Source of the DNA: JALCLA01 sp965653565
Lineage (GTDB): Bacteria > Pseudomonadota > Gammaproteobacteria > Xanthomonadales > Xanthomonadaceae
Length of the DNA: 64,000 bases
Assembly: GCA_965653565.1 (NCBI GenBank)
Contig: CBFHAI010000002.1
Span: 124,001 to 188,000, forward strand
Reading direction: 5' to 3'
A program made the translations under genes and the position numbers. Below the pieces are notes generated by a model that did not search any database, was not told the DNA's origin, and was given only the letters and a program-made list of their open reading frames with translations. Numbering within the stretch: the stretch's first letter is position 1; each line of letters starts with the position of its first letter. Below are positions 25,550 to 35,800 of the stretch, piece by piece.

Positions 25550-25963
25550 ATGGCCACGAAGTCATTGCTTGCCGCCGAACCCGTCGATCTGCGCGCCGAA
25601 GCCACGCGCAAGGACCTCGCGGTGCTGGTCACCAGCCTCTTCGACAAATGGGGCCTGGACAACGAAACCCAGTTGCACCTGCTCGGATTGAGCCCGGAAA
25701 GCCGCAAATTGCTGCCGGCCTATCGCAGCGGCGAACGGGCGTTGCCGAACCAGGTCGACCTGCTCGCGCGCGTCGGGCATCTGCTCGGCATCCACAAGGC
25801 GCTGCGCTTCCTGTTTCCCGAAGACGAGGCGCTGCGTTTCGGTTGGGTCAGGCGGCGCAACGCGATGCTCGATCATGCCGCGCCGCTCGACGTGATGCTC
25901 GACGATGGCTTCCTCGGCATCGCGCGCGTCGCGCGTTTCGCGGATTTCCTGCGGGGCCAGTGA
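25550..25963 (+). CDS. Xre/MbcA/ParS-family antitoxin of a RES toxin-antitoxin module
   Basis: A 137-residue protein with the layout of Xre-type antitoxins of RES modules: an N-terminal HTH-like helical region (about 20-75, LFDKWGLDNETQLHLLGLS) and the C-terminal MbcA/ParS toxin-binding domain, in which VGHLLGIHKALRFLFPEDEALRFGWVRRRN is the diagnostic stretch. The antitoxin binds and blocks the RES toxin and usually represses the operon. The start is ATG 25550, right after an inverted repeat that may be its operator; in-frame sequence further upstream is non-coding. Its TGA overlaps the toxin ATG by one base (TGATG), the usual tight coupling of such pairs. Confidence 0.9.
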   Translation: MATKSLLAAEPVDLRAEATRKDLAVLVTSLFDKWGLDNETQLHLLGLSPESRKLLPAYRSGERALPNQVDLLARVGHLLGIHKALRFLFPEDEALRFGWVRRRNAMLDHAAPLDVMLDDGFLGIARVARFADFLRGQ

Positions 25964-26658
25964 TGAGCCTGTTCGATACGATGGCCGACATCGACACGTC
26001 GGTGTATCGCAACATTGCCTCGTTTCGCGTCTCGATCAACCCGTTCGACGACCTCACCGACAACGTCCGCATCCAGCAGGCCGCGATTGCGGCCGACATG
26101 CACGTGCGGCGCGCGCCGACCGGCATCATCGAACGCGGCCTGGCGTATTCGGAAGCGATCGGCTACCCGTTCGCGGCCGATCGTGCGATGGCCAGCCGCT
26201 ACGGCGACGGCACCGTGCGCGTCTGGTACGGCGCCTTCGACACCGAAACCACCATCGCCGAAACCTGCTACCACGCCATCCGCATGCTGCGCGCGGAAGA
26301 AGGCGTCGCCACGCCGGTAGTGCGGCACCGCAAGGTGTATCAGGTGCACGCCGCCGGGCTGTTCCTCGATCTGCGCGCCAAGGCCGCGCGCAACAAACGC
26401 CTGCTCGACGACGACTACGCGTTCACCCAGGCGATCGGCAAGCGCGTCGCCGCGCAAGGCCTGCCCGGCCTGCTCTTCCCGTCGGCGCGCATCGCCAAAG
26501 GCGAATGCCTGGCCGCCTTCCGCAGCGACGTGCTGCACTCGCCCAAGCCGCTGTTCGACCTGACCTACACCGTCGATGCGGTGAAAGGCCATGTCGACGT
26601 GGTGCGCGCACCCGGCTCGCGGCCGAAGCGTTGGCGCTGGGAACAGTTGCGGCGTTGA
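25963..26658 (+). CDS. RES-domain toxin (NAD+-depleting)
   Basis: A 231-residue RES-family toxin. The fold is recognised from the N-terminal FRVSINPF (the Arg of the R-E-S triad), the central VWYGAFDTETTIAETCYH block carrying the Glu, and the LLFPSARI block carrying the Ser; the conserved Tyr is in RYGDGTVRVWYGA. Characterised members (MbcT, Res) degrade or phosphorolyse NAD+ with an ADP-ribosyltransferase-like fold, arresting growth when the antitoxin is lost. At 231 residues it is somewhat longer than the commonest forms (about 150-190). It is translationally coupled to the Xre antitoxin in front. The 214 bp after it hold no gene. Confidence 0.88.
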   Translation: MSLFDTMADIDTSVYRNIASFRVSINPFDDLTDNVRIQQAAIAADMHVRRAPTGIIERGLAYSEAIGYPFAADRAMASRYGDGTVRVWYGAFDTETTIAETCYHAIRMLRAEEGVATPVVRHRKVYQVHAAGLFLDLRAKAARNKRLLDDDYAFTQAIGKRVAAQGLPGLLFPSARIAKGECLAAFRSDVLHSPKPLFDLTYTVDAVKGHVDVVRAPGSRPKRWRWEQLRR

Positions 26659-26824
26659 CTGCGCTTCCGGTGAACCGCATCGCCGTGCAATGAAGGCGCT
26701 GCTGAAAGACACCGGCAACGAATGATCGGCGGCCGGACGCGGTCACGACCAGGTGCACACGGGCCGATGACTTCGCTCGCTCAGCGATCCATTTTTCGCT
26801 TGCTTGAGCGCGCTCGATAAAGGC

Positions 26825-26857
26825 TGGAGCGGCGCGCACCGCAAACGCGCCGCTCCA
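26825..26857 (-). terminator. Terminator-like hairpin after the repeat surface-protein gene
   Basis: TGGAGCGGCGCG pairs with CGCGCCGCTCCA across a nine-base loop, 16 bp beyond the stop at 26873. On the minus strand CCTTTAT follows, only a short T tract, so efficiency is uncertain. Confidence 0.5.
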
Positions 26858-26872
26858 CGCATGCCGTCACGG

Positions 26873-29575
26873 CTACGGCGGTGATTCGAACGAGTCGGCG
26901 AAAATCCCGGCCGGCATGATCTGCAGTTCGACCGTCGCCGTGTCGCAGTCGTTGCCGGCGTCGCAGAGCGAATAGTCGAAGGAAACCGTGCTGCCGTCGG
27001 TACCCGCCGCCGGCGTGTACTCGAACGCGCCCGATGGCTGCATCGTGAGCTGGCCGCTCGCGGGTTGCGAGGTGACGCTCCACAGATTGCCACCATCGTC
27101 GGACGGCGTATCGTTCAAGGACACGTCGCCGGCGAATTCACCGACGGGCGGCACTTCGAAGGTGTCGTCGGAGGCGACCGGCGTGGTCACCCGGATGTCG
27201 AGTTGCACGGTCGCGGTGCTGCAGTCCGCGTCGTTGTCGCACACGGCGTAGTCGAACGTGACGATCCCGCCGGTCGACCCCGCCGCCGGCGTGTATTGGA
27301 ATGCACCGGTCGATTGCATCACCAGCGTGCCGGACGCGGGCTCCTGGAAGACGCTCCACAGGTTGCCGCCATCGTCGGACGGCGTATCGTTCAAGGACAC
27401 GTCGCCGGCGAATACGCCGCTGGACGGAATCTCGAAGGAGTCGTCGACCGCGTTCGGCCGGTTGACCTGGACCTGCAGTTCGACGGTCGCGCTGTCGCAG
27501 TCCGCGTCGGCGTCGCAAAGCGCGTATTCGAACGTCACCGTGCTGCCGGCCTGCGAGGGATCGGGCGTGAATTCGAAGGTGCCGGACGGCGCCATCGACA
27601 ACAGTCCCAGCACCGGCGCCGTGGTGACGCTCCACGCGTTGCCGCCATCGTCGGTCGGCGTGTCGTTGTCCGCCACATCGCCGGCGAACAGTCCGGCCTG
27701 CGGCACGCTGAAGCTGTCGTCGGCCGCTTCCGGCAGGTTCACCTGTATCTGCAGTTCGACGGTCGCCGAACTGCAATCATTGTCGCTGTCGCACAGCGTG
27801 TAGCCGAAGAAATCGGAGCTACCGGCGGCGTCCGCGGCCGGCGTATATTCGAACGCGCCGGAGGCCTGCATCGTCACTGCCCCGGTATCGGGCGGCGTGG
27901 TCACGGTCCACACGTTGCCCGCACCGTCGGACGGCGTGTCGTTCGCCGACACATCGCCGGCGAAGCTGCCCGTCTGCGGCACCTCGAAGAGATCGTCCTG
28001 GGCGGTCGGCGTGAGCAGCGGCAGGCGCAGGAACGCGCTGATCGCCAGGCTGCGCTCGAACTGCGGTCCGAAGTCTTCGACGTTGGACCAGCCGACGGCC
28101 GGCGACGTCGGCCAGTCGATCCAGACCGTGCCGGGCGTGAAGCGCTCTTGCGTGGTATGCAGCGAAAGCGTCAGCGGCGCAGGCAGCGTCGGTTCGACCA
28201 CCGACAACAGATAGCGGCCGGGCGGCAACACCTCGTTGAAGTCGAATTCCAGCGTCATCGCGCCGATCGGCGCGTTCGCGGGCACATCGACCGTGGCCGT
28301 GGCGAGCACCGCGCCGGGTTCATTCGCCGGCGAATTCCAGCCCCGCAGCAGCACGGACAGCGTGTAGCCGTTGAGATCGCCCACCCCATCGCCCGGCGGG
28401 TCGGTGTCCGGCAGCTCGTCGACGTTGTTCATGCCGACGCTCACCTTGTGCAAGATCGCGCCGACCGGAATTTCGAAGTCGTTGCCGAGTTCTCCGCCAT
28501 TGCCCGTGCCGATGCCCATCGCGCCGGTCGGGTCGCCGGCGGAACGGGTCAATTCGTCGGCCGTCACTTCGGTGAGTTCGCGCGAGTAGACGGAGTTGGC
28601 CGGCACCAGATCGCCCTGCGAGGCGCTGACCATCGCATCGACCGACCAGGTGCCGATCTGCGAATACGTCGAACTACCGACCGTCAGCGTCTGCGATGCC
28701 GAGGGCGCCAGCGTTGCGATCGGCGCCGAGGTCAGCACATGGGCAGGCAAGCCATCGACCAGCAGATCGGCATCGACGGTGACCGAGGTCAGCTCGCTGG
28801 TGCCGTTGTTGCGCACCTGCGCCTGCAGATCGAAGCCGTAGCCCAGCCCGACCGGCAGCTTGGCGTAGCCCTGCGTCTGCACGTCGATCGCCGATATCAA
28901 CTGCGGATCGAACGGCAGAATGGTGTCCACGCGGATATCGTCGATAACGACGAGGAAGCGATCGGTCGAGTTGTTGCGGAATCCGATGTAGACGCTCTGT
29001 CCGGCGTAGGCATCCAGCGTGACCGTGTGGGTCGTCCAGTCGGTCGATTCGGCGGCCGTCGAGAACAGCACGGTGCTGCTGGTCAGCTGGTTGCCGATGA
29101 CGCCGGTGCCACCGGTCGGCGGCATCGTCATGATGCGGACTTCGTAGCCATCCCGGAACGCCGGATCGTAGGCTCGCCCGCGCCAGCTCAATTGCATCGG
29201 CTCGGCGGGCAGAGGCCCGATCAGCGGCGTCCACATCCAGTCGTTGGCGGCACCTACCGGCGCGTACCACGAGGTGCTGAACGCCACGCAGTTGTTGGTG
29301 TCGAGCTGGAAGTCCTCGCGCACTTCCCAGGCTTCGTTGACATAGGCAACGTTGCCCGCCGGCGTGCGATTGTCGACATTCCTGAGGAACCACCCGGACG
29401 GAAACGGGTAGGTACCCGCGCCGCCCGGGCCGGTGCAGCGCACCACCGGCTGCCCCGAAATCGGATCGATCGCGGTCTGGAAATTTTCGGAAAAAATCGT
29501 CGCCGCCATCGGCGACGTCGCGACGAAGACGAAGGCCAGCGCCAAAGCGCGGCCGAACGACGAGATGCGACGCAT
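26873..29575 (-). CDS. Secreted surface protein: choice-of-anchor domain plus four tandem beta repeats, GFE-like tail
   Basis: A 900-residue exported protein with signal peptide (residues 1-24, SPMA-A) and GGGGGAG eight bases before ATG 29575. Residues about 25-235 form a jelly-roll of the 'choice-of-anchor J'/cleaved-adhesin type, followed by a CARDB-like segment to about 340 and a further beta domain to about 520. Residues about 528-890 are four tandem 92-residue repeats with the pattern DDSFEVP...FAGDVSxNDTPSDDGGN...CDxDxDCxxATVELQ, each with a conserved Cys pair, resembling cadherin-like or VCBS-type Ig repeats. The C-terminus reads GIFADSFESPP, a variant of the GFE tail shared with three other secreted proteins in this window. 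Presumably cell-surface or secreted; ligand unknown. Confidence 0.85.
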   Translation of the reverse strand: MRRISSFGRALALAFVFVATSPMAATIFSENFQTAIDPISGQPVVRCTGPGGAGTYPFPSGWFLRNVDNRTPAGNVAYVNEAWEVREDFQLDTNNCVAFSTSWYAPVGAANDWMWTPLIGPLPAEPMQLSWRGRAYDPAFRDGYEVRIMTMPPTGGTGVIGNQLTSSTVLFSTAAESTDWTTHTVTLDAYAGQSVYIGFRNNSTDRFLVVIDDIRVDTILPFDPQLISAIDVQTQGYAKLPVGLGYGFDLQAQVRNNGTSELTSVTVDADLLVDGLPAHVLTSAPIATLAPSASQTLTVGSSTYSQIGTWSVDAMVSASQGDLVPANSVYSRELTEVTADELTRSAGDPTGAMGIGTGNGGELGNDFEIPVGAILHKVSVGMNNVDELPDTDPPGDGVGDLNGYTLSVLLRGWNSPANEPGAVLATATVDVPANAPIGAMTLEFDFNEVLPPGRYLLSVVEPTLPAPLTLSLHTTQERFTPGTVWIDWPTSPAVGWSNVEDFGPQFERSLAISAFLRLPLLTPTAQDDLFEVPQTGSFAGDVSANDTPSDGAGNVWTVTTPPDTGAVTMQASGAFEYTPAADAAGSSDFFGYTLCDSDNDCSSATVELQIQVNLPEAADDSFSVPQAGLFAGDVADNDTPTDDGGNAWSVTTAPVLGLLSMAPSGTFEFTPDPSQAGSTVTFEYALCDADADCDSATVELQVQVNRPNAVDDSFEIPSSGVFAGDVSLNDTPSDDGGNLWSVFQEPASGTLVMQSTGAFQYTPAAGSTGGIVTFDYAVCDNDADCSTATVQLDIRVTTPVASDDTFEVPPVGEFAGDVSLNDTPSDDGGNLWSVTSQPASGQLTMQPSGAFEYTPAAGTDGSTVSFDYSLCDAGNDCDTATVELQIMPAGIFADSFESPP

Positions 29576-29685
29576 GTGGACTCCCCCTGCCCCGATTTCC
29601 GGCGAGCTTACACGACGAATCCGTTGCAGATGTCTTCAGCTGCATGCCTGCGCCGGGGCGAACGCGGTCGCGGCCCGGCGCTCGA

Positions 29686-29726
29686 CAAATCGGCGGACGC
29701 CGGCCGGCCTATAACGGGCCGATTTG
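29686..29726 (-). terminator. Inverted repeat after cueR, possible terminator
   Basis: CAAATCGGC pairs with GCCGATTTG around a 23-base GC-rich inner region that can itself fold, six bases past the cueR stop. No T tract follows, so it may be Rho-independent only in part. Confidence 0.35.
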
Positions 29727-29731
29727 CGCTG

Positions 29732-30187
29732 CTACCTGTGCCGTCGGTCCTCGCCCAGATCATCAAGGATCGGGCATTCCGGCCGTTGATCGCCGTGGCA
29801 ATGCTGCGCCAGGTTTTCCAGCGTGCGCTGCATCGACTGCAGTTCGCGGATCTTGCGGCCCAGTTCGTCGGCATGTTCGCGCGCCAGTTTCTTCACCGCG
29901 GCGCTGGTGCGCCGCGGATCGTTCCACAAGCCGAGCAAGGTTTCGATCTGTTGCATCGGAAAGCCGAGCGAACGCGCGCGTTTGACGAAACGCAATCGAT
30001 GCAGGTCGGCCTCGTTGTAGAGGCGATAGTTGGCGAAGGTGCGGCTGGCCGGCGGAATCAAGCCGATGCTTTCGTAGTGGCGGATCATCTTGGCCGTCAC
30101 GCCGGTCAGCTCGGCGGCCTCGCCGATATTGTGGAAACCCTGCTCGCGTGCATCGGCCAGTTCGGGTCGCGGTGTTCGACGGGACAT
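29732..30187 (-). CDS. cueR: Copper-responsive MerR-family activator CueR
   Basis: A 151-residue MerR regulator. Residues 18-85 form the winged HTH (IGEAAELTGVTAKMIRHYESIGL), followed by the dimerisation helix, and the metal loop has Cys130 and Cys138 in CHGDQRPECPIL, the two-Cys spacing of CueR that binds Cu(I)/Ag(I)/Au(I). The gene starts at ATG 30187, 10 bp after the copA stop, so it is the second gene of a copA-cueR operon, whereas in E. coli cueR is separate. It should activate the copA promoter through the operator at 32646-32667 and so control its own level. Confidence 0.93.
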   Translation of the reverse strand: MSRRTPRPELADAREQGFHNIGEAAELTGVTAKMIRHYESIGLIPPASRTFANYRLYNEADLHRLRFVKRARSLGFPMQQIETLLGLWNDPRRTSAAVKKLAREHADELGRKIRELQSMQRTLENLAQHCHGDQRPECPILDDLGEDRRHR

Positions 30188-30197
30188 CGGAATCTCC

Positions 30198-32609
30198 TCA
30201 GCGCGCCGCCGGATGCCAGCGGCGCAGCAGCAGGGTATTGGATACGACGCTGACGCTCGAGAACGCCATCGCGGCGCCCGCCAGCACCGGATCGAGCAAG
30301 CCCGCCATCGCCAGCGGGAGGCCGATCGCGTTGTAGACGAAGGCCCAGAACAGGTTCTGCTGGATCTTGCGCGTAGTGCGGCGCGAGATGTCGATCGCAT
30401 CGGCGATCAGGCGCGGGTCGCTGCGCATCAGTGTCACGCCGGCTGCCTGCATCGCGACGTCGGTGCCGCTGCCCATGGCGATGCCGACATCGGCGGCCGC
30501 CAGCGCCGGCGCGTCGTTGATGCCGTCGCCAACCATCGCCACCGGTCCGGCGGCGGACAGCAAGCGGATCTGCTGCGCCTTGCCGGCCGGCAAAACTCCG
30601 GCGATCACCTGCTCATCGCGCAGGCCGAGCAACTGCGCCACCGCGCGAGCCGCTTCGACACTGTCGCCGGTCAGCATCACCGGCGAAACGTGCAGGCGAC
30701 GCAATGTCTCAATCGCTTCGGCAGCTTCCGCACGCGGTGCGTCGCCGAACGCCAGGCCGCCGAGCGCAACGGCGCCGGCGCCGGCCTGCCTCGCCACCCA
30801 GGACACCGTGCGGCCCTGCGCCGCATGCTCTTGCGCGAACGAGTGCAGCAGCGCCGGATCGATGCCGAGGTCGAGCATCAGCCGCGCGCTGCCGATCCAA
30901 TGCACACGACCGTCGATCGTGCCCCGCACGCCGCGTCCGGGCAGTGCTTCGATCCGCTCGGCGCGTTCGGCACCGTCGGCGGCAACGGCGATGGCGCGAG
31001 CCAACGGATGTTCGCTGCCGGCCTGCAGTGCAGCGGCGATCCGCAGCATTTCCCGCTCGGTGCCGGAGACGGCGCGATGCGCCATCAACACCGGCTTGCC
31101 GACGGTCAGTGTGCCGGTTTTATCGAACGCCACGGTGCGTACCTTGTGCAGGGTTTCGAGCGCTTCGGCATCGCGAATGAGGATGCCGGCGCGCGCCGCG
31201 ACACCGGTGCCGGCCATGATCGCCGTTGGTGTCGCCAGGCCGAGCGCGCAGGGGCAGGCGATCACCAGCACCGCGATCGCGTTGAGTGTCGCCGCGTTCC
31301 AGTCGCCGGCGTCGAAACCCCACGCCAGCCAGGTGACGGCCGCCAGCAGCAGCACGATCGGCACGAACACGGCACTCACGCGATCGACGATGCGCTGGAT
31401 CGGCGCTTTCTTCGCTTGCGCGTCCTCGACCAGCCGGATGATGCGTGCCAGCGCGCTCTCGACGCCGACCGCGCGCGTGCGCAGCAGCAGTCGGCCTTCG
31501 CCGTTGAAGGCGCCGCCGGTGACGCGCGAGCCGGGCTCCTTCACCACCGGCAGCGACTCGCCGGTGATCATCGATTCGTCGCTGTGGCTGGCGCCTTCGA
31601 GCACGTCGCCATCGACCGGCACGCGTTCGCCCGGGAGCACGATCACCAGATCGCCTACACCCACCTTATCGACCGGCAATTGAAGTTCCTCGGCGCCGCG
31701 GCGTACCCGCGCCGTGCGCGGCTGCAACGCCTGCAGCGCGCGAATCGCAGCCGTCGTCTGGTGTTTGGCGCGCGCTTCGAGCCACTTGCCGAGCAGGATC
31801 AGCGTGATCACGACGGCCGACGCCTCGAAATAGAGCGGCGCCGACGCATGATGCGCGCTGGCGACGAACAGATGGAACACGCTCAGCCCGTAGCCCGCGC
31901 TGGTTCCGAGCGCGACGAGCAGATCCATATTGCCGGTGCGCGCTTTCAACGCTCGCCAGGCCGCGCGATAGAAGCGTGCGCCGAGCCAGAATTGCACCGG
32001 CGTGGCGAGCGCGAACTGCAGCCAGCCCGGCAGCATCCAGTGCTTACCGAATGGCAGCGCCAGCATCGGCAGCACCAGCGGCAAGGTGAGCAGCACCGCG
32101 AACAAAAGATGCTGCTGTTCGCGCGAGCGCGCCGGCGCAGCGGCGTTCGGTGTCTGTATCGCACTTGGAATCTGTGCCCGATAGCCGGCCGCCTCGACGG
32201 CTGCGATCAGCGCAGTCACCGGCGTTCCCGCCACCGCCGCCACCCGCGCCGACTCGGTGGCGAGATTGACCGTGCTCGTCATCACGCCGGGTACCGCATT
32301 CAACGCGCGCTCGATGCGCGCGACGCACGAGGCGCAGGTCATGCCGGCGATCGACAAGGCGATCTCGTCCACCGCCACCGCGTAACCCGCCGCCTCGATC
32401 GCCTGCGCGACCGCGGCCGCCGAAACCTTGCCATCGGTCTGCACTTCGGCCTTGCCGGTAGCGAGATTCACCGTCGCGGCGACGACACCCGCCACCTTGA
32501 CGACGGCTCGCTCGACGCGACCGGCGCAGGACGCGCAGGTCATGCCCTCGACACCGAAACGAAAATGCGTAGCCGCGTCCTGCGGCGGCAGCGATAGCCG
32601 GGTGTTCAT
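30198..32609 (-). CDS. copA: Cu(I)-exporting P1B-type ATPase CopA
   Basis: An 803-residue P1B-1 ATPase of the inner membrane that exports Cu(I) to the periplasm. Two N-terminal heavy-metal-associated domains carry MTCASC at residues 23-28 and 90-95. Eight membrane helices follow, with the CPC transport motif (IACPCALGLATP), the phosphorylated Asp in FDKTGTLT, the SEHPLA nucleotide-binding His-Pro and MVGDGINDAP. Length and order are normal for the family. The start is ATG 32609, with GAGGAGG ten bases upstream. It is transcribed from a CueR-type promoter and followed closely by cueR. Confidence 0.96.
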   Translation of the reverse strand: MNTRLSLPPQDAATHFRFGVEGMTCASCAGRVERAVVKVAGVVAATVNLATGKAEVQTDGKVSAAAVAQAIEAAGYAVAVDEIALSIAGMTCASCVARIERALNAVPGVMTSTVNLATESARVAAVAGTPVTALIAAVEAAGYRAQIPSAIQTPNAAAPARSREQQHLLFAVLLTLPLVLPMLALPFGKHWMLPGWLQFALATPVQFWLGARFYRAAWRALKARTGNMDLLVALGTSAGYGLSVFHLFVASAHHASAPLYFEASAVVITLILLGKWLEARAKHQTTAAIRALQALQPRTARVRRGAEELQLPVDKVGVGDLVIVLPGERVPVDGDVLEGASHSDESMITGESLPVVKEPGSRVTGGAFNGEGRLLLRTRAVGVESALARIIRLVEDAQAKKAPIQRIVDRVSAVFVPIVLLLAAVTWLAWGFDAGDWNAATLNAIAVLVIACPCALGLATPTAIMAGTGVAARAGILIRDAEALETLHKVRTVAFDKTGTLTVGKPVLMAHRAVSGTEREMLRIAAALQAGSEHPLARAIAVAADGAERAERIEALPGRGVRGTIDGRVHWIGSARLMLDLGIDPALLHSFAQEHAAQGRTVSWVARQAGAGAVALGGLAFGDAPRAEAAEAIETLRRLHVSPVMLTGDSVEAARAVAQLLGLRDEQVIAGVLPAGKAQQIRLLSAAGPVAMVGDGINDAPALAAADVGIAMGSGTDVAMQAAGVTLMRSDPRLIADAIDISRRTTRKIQQNLFWAFVYNAIGLPLAMAGLLDPVLAGAAMAFSSVSVVSNTLLLRRWHPAAR

Positions 32610-32645
32610 GATGATGCCTCCTCGAAGGTGGAGGCCAGCGTGTTG

Positions 32646-32667
32646 CTTCCCATGATGGGAAGGTCAA
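32646..32667 (-). promoter_or_regulatory. CueR operator/promoter of copA-cueR
   Basis: On the minus strand TTGACC (32667-32662) overlaps a perfect 17-bp palindrome, CTTCCCATGATGGGAAG read on the plus strand (32646-32662). This is the standard CueR/MerR arrangement of a -35 element abutting the dyad. A 19-bp spacer would put the -10 at CACGCT, a poor match, as expected for a MerR-type promoter that needs DNA distortion. Confidence 0.85.
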
Positions 32668-32853
32668 CATCGGCGCCACGCGCAGGAAGCTTCGACCCTG
32701 CGATTGCCATCCGCGTGGGCACCGCTCAGATCGCACGCGATGTGCGTGTCCGGGTGGAGGATTGTGAATCTTGATCGCAGCGCAGCGGCGCGCGATTCCG
32801 GTCGTTTTTCGAGTGATAGAGTCCGCGGGTCTCGCCAAAACGCTCGGAATCGC

Positions 32854-35800
32854 ATGAAAACTTTGTCGGCCGCCGCCGTTGCCCTGCTCGCCCTCTCGTC
32901 CGCGCTGGCCGCGCCGAACGCTTCCGCGCAATCGCCGGACATCGCGTCGCGGGCGCCGGGCTCGCCGCCCATTGCAGCGCCGACGCCGCAGCGTCCGGTC
33001 GACGTCGCCGACGCTTTCGACAATGAAGGGTGGACGTCGCGGACCGCCATGCCGGCTGCCCGCTGGGGCCACGCGATGGTGTCGTACGTGACCGGCACCT
33101 ATCCCGACAACGACGCCTACCTCTACGTCATCAGCGGCGCCGATGCCAGCTTCGCCAATACCGGCCTGGTTACGCGCTACGACGTCGCGCTCGACCAGTG
33201 GACGGCGATGGCGCCGCTCGCGCCGGCCCGCCTGCAGGTCAGCGCCGCCCGCATCGGCGACAAGATCTACGTTCCGGGCGGCTATACCGGTTCGTTTTCG
33301 CCGACGACGACGCTCAGCATCTACGACATCCCCAACAACACTTGGTCGACCGGCGCGCCGATGCCGCAGGCCACCGGTGACTATGCGATCGCTGCCTATG
33401 CCGATCGCTATCTCTACGTCATCGGCGGCTACAGCGGATCGGTCGATCTCAACCTCGTGCAGGTCTACGACTCGGTAGCGAACACCTGGGCCAGCGCCAC
33501 GCCGAAAATCGGACCGGCCACCGCGGGCCTGCGCGCCGGCATCGCCGGCAACCAGATCATCGTGGTCGGCGGCTACAGCCAGACGCTGGCCGCGGCCCAG
33601 TCCAGCGCCGTGGTCGGCGTCATCGACCCGGTCGATCCGACCATCATCACCTGGACCGCCACCGCGGCTTATCCGGGCGGACCGGTCGGCCGCTTCGGCG
33701 CCGGCACGCTGGTCGCCGCCGGTCCGGGGCTGGGGTCGGATGCGCTCAACGTCGCGATCTTCGCGGGCGGCGATCCCACCGGCCAGGGCACGGCGGCGAA
33801 GAACGACACCTGGCTGTACGATTTCAACGACGGCACCTGGAAAGACGGTCCCGTCAAACCGACCGGCGTAAGCAACATCAGCGACATGGCAGGCGTGGCG
33901 TTCGGTGGAAAGCTGCACATCGTGTCGACCGGTGGCTACAGCGGGTCGGCGGTTGTCACCGTCAACGAGTGGCTGACGCTCGGCGACGAGCCGTCGCCGG
34001 ACCTGAGCCTGAGCATGTCGGATGGCGATGCCACCGTCGCGCCCGGCGGCAGCCTGCTGTATACCATCGACTACGCATTGACCGGCCAGGGCACCACGCC
34101 CGATGTCACGATCAGCGACACCGTGCCGGCAGGCACCACCTTCGACGCCGCCGCGAGCACGCCGGGCTGGGTCTGCACGCCGGATGCGAATCCCGGCAGC
34201 GTCTGCGAATTCGATCTGGGCACCCTGACCGGAGGCGCCAACGGCTCGATCACCTTCGCGCTCGATTCGATCTTTCCGGTGCCGGCCGGCGTGACGCAGA
34301 TCGTCAACGCCGCCAGTATCGCGACCGCCTGGGCCGATCCGGAACCCGCCAACGACACCGCCGGCGAAAGCACGCCGTTCACCGCCGGCAGCATCAGCCT
34401 CACCGCGTCCGATAGCGTGACGAGTGAATTCGGCGACGACGCCACCTTCGACATCGCACTGCTGGTGCCGCCGAGCGCCGATGTGACGATCGATTTCGAA
34501 TCGAGCGATACCACCGAAGGCGCGGCGGCGGTTTCCACGATCGTCTTCACGCCGGCCAACTGGAATCAGCCGCAGAGCGTGACGGTGAACGGCGTCGACG
34601 ACAATCTCGACGACGGCGATATCGCTTACTCGATCAGCAGCACGATCGCGGCCGGCTCGGGCAATTACGACGGCATCACGATCCCGGATGTCGCGCTCAC
34701 CAATCTCGACAAACTCGATCTTTCGCTCACCGTCTCCGACGCCGACGCCACGGCCGACCCGGGCGGCAGCATCCTCTACACGCTGTCCTATGACGTGATC
34801 GGTTCCGGCGCCGCCAATGCGTCCGCCGTCACCGTCAGCGACACCGTACCCGCGGGCACCAGCTTCAACGCCGGTGCCAGTACGCCCGGCTGGACGTGCG
34901 CGCCCGACGCGAACGCCGGCAGCGTGTGTACGTTCGCACTCGGCACCCTGGCGGCCGGCGCCAACGGCTCGCTCGCCTTCGCGGTCGATTCGGTCTACCC
35001 GGTGCCCAATGGCGTCACGCAGATCGTCAACAGCGCCGGCATCGCCACCGGTTGGAGCGACGCCGCGCCCGCCAACGATAGCGATAGCGAAACCACTCCG
35101 TTCACCAGCGGCGGTGTCGTGCTGACGCCGCTCGACACCCAGAGCAGCGAGGCCGGCGACAGTGCGAGCTTCCAGTTGACGCTGCAACTGCGTCCGACCA
35201 CCGACGTCACCATCGAGGTGGCATCGGCCGACGCGACGGAAGGCACTGCGACCGTGTCGCAACTGGTGTTCACGCCGGCCGACTGGAACCAGCCGCAGAC
35301 GGTGACGGTGAGCGGCGTCGACGACGATCTCGAAGACGGCGACGTGGCCTACACCGTCGAAAGCACGGTCGCGGCGGGTTCGGGCAACTACGAGGGTGTG
35401 ACGATCGCGGATTTCGGCGCGACCAATCTCGACAATGAAGCCGCCGGCAGTCCGACGATCACGGGCATGAGTTCGGTGCGCGACACCGGCGACGCGACGC
35501 TCGCGGCCGGCGAAATCACCGCGGCGCCGATCACCCAGTTCACCGTCGATTTCAGCGAACCGATGGCGCCGTCTGCGGGCGATGTCGTGCATTTCCGACT
35601 TGTCGGAAGCGGCGCCGACGGCGTCGTGCAGACCGCCGGCTGTGCGGCGGCGCTGGTCGGCGACGACACCGGCGTTGCGCTGGCGGAAGTGGTGCTCGCA
35701 ACGGTCCCGACCCATCGCGCGGCGGTCCTGCTGGACGGCGGCCGCTCGCTGCCGCTGGGCATCTATCGTTTCACCGCCTGCGACACGCTCACCGACGTCA

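Noticed and set aside
26880..27990. CRISPR array
   Set aside because: The periodic DNA is protein-coding with 276-bp units, not short repeats with unique spacers.
27065..30253. Plus-strand open frame of about 1060 codons
   Set aside because: Antisense shadow of the repeat protein and cueR; no domain or start signal.
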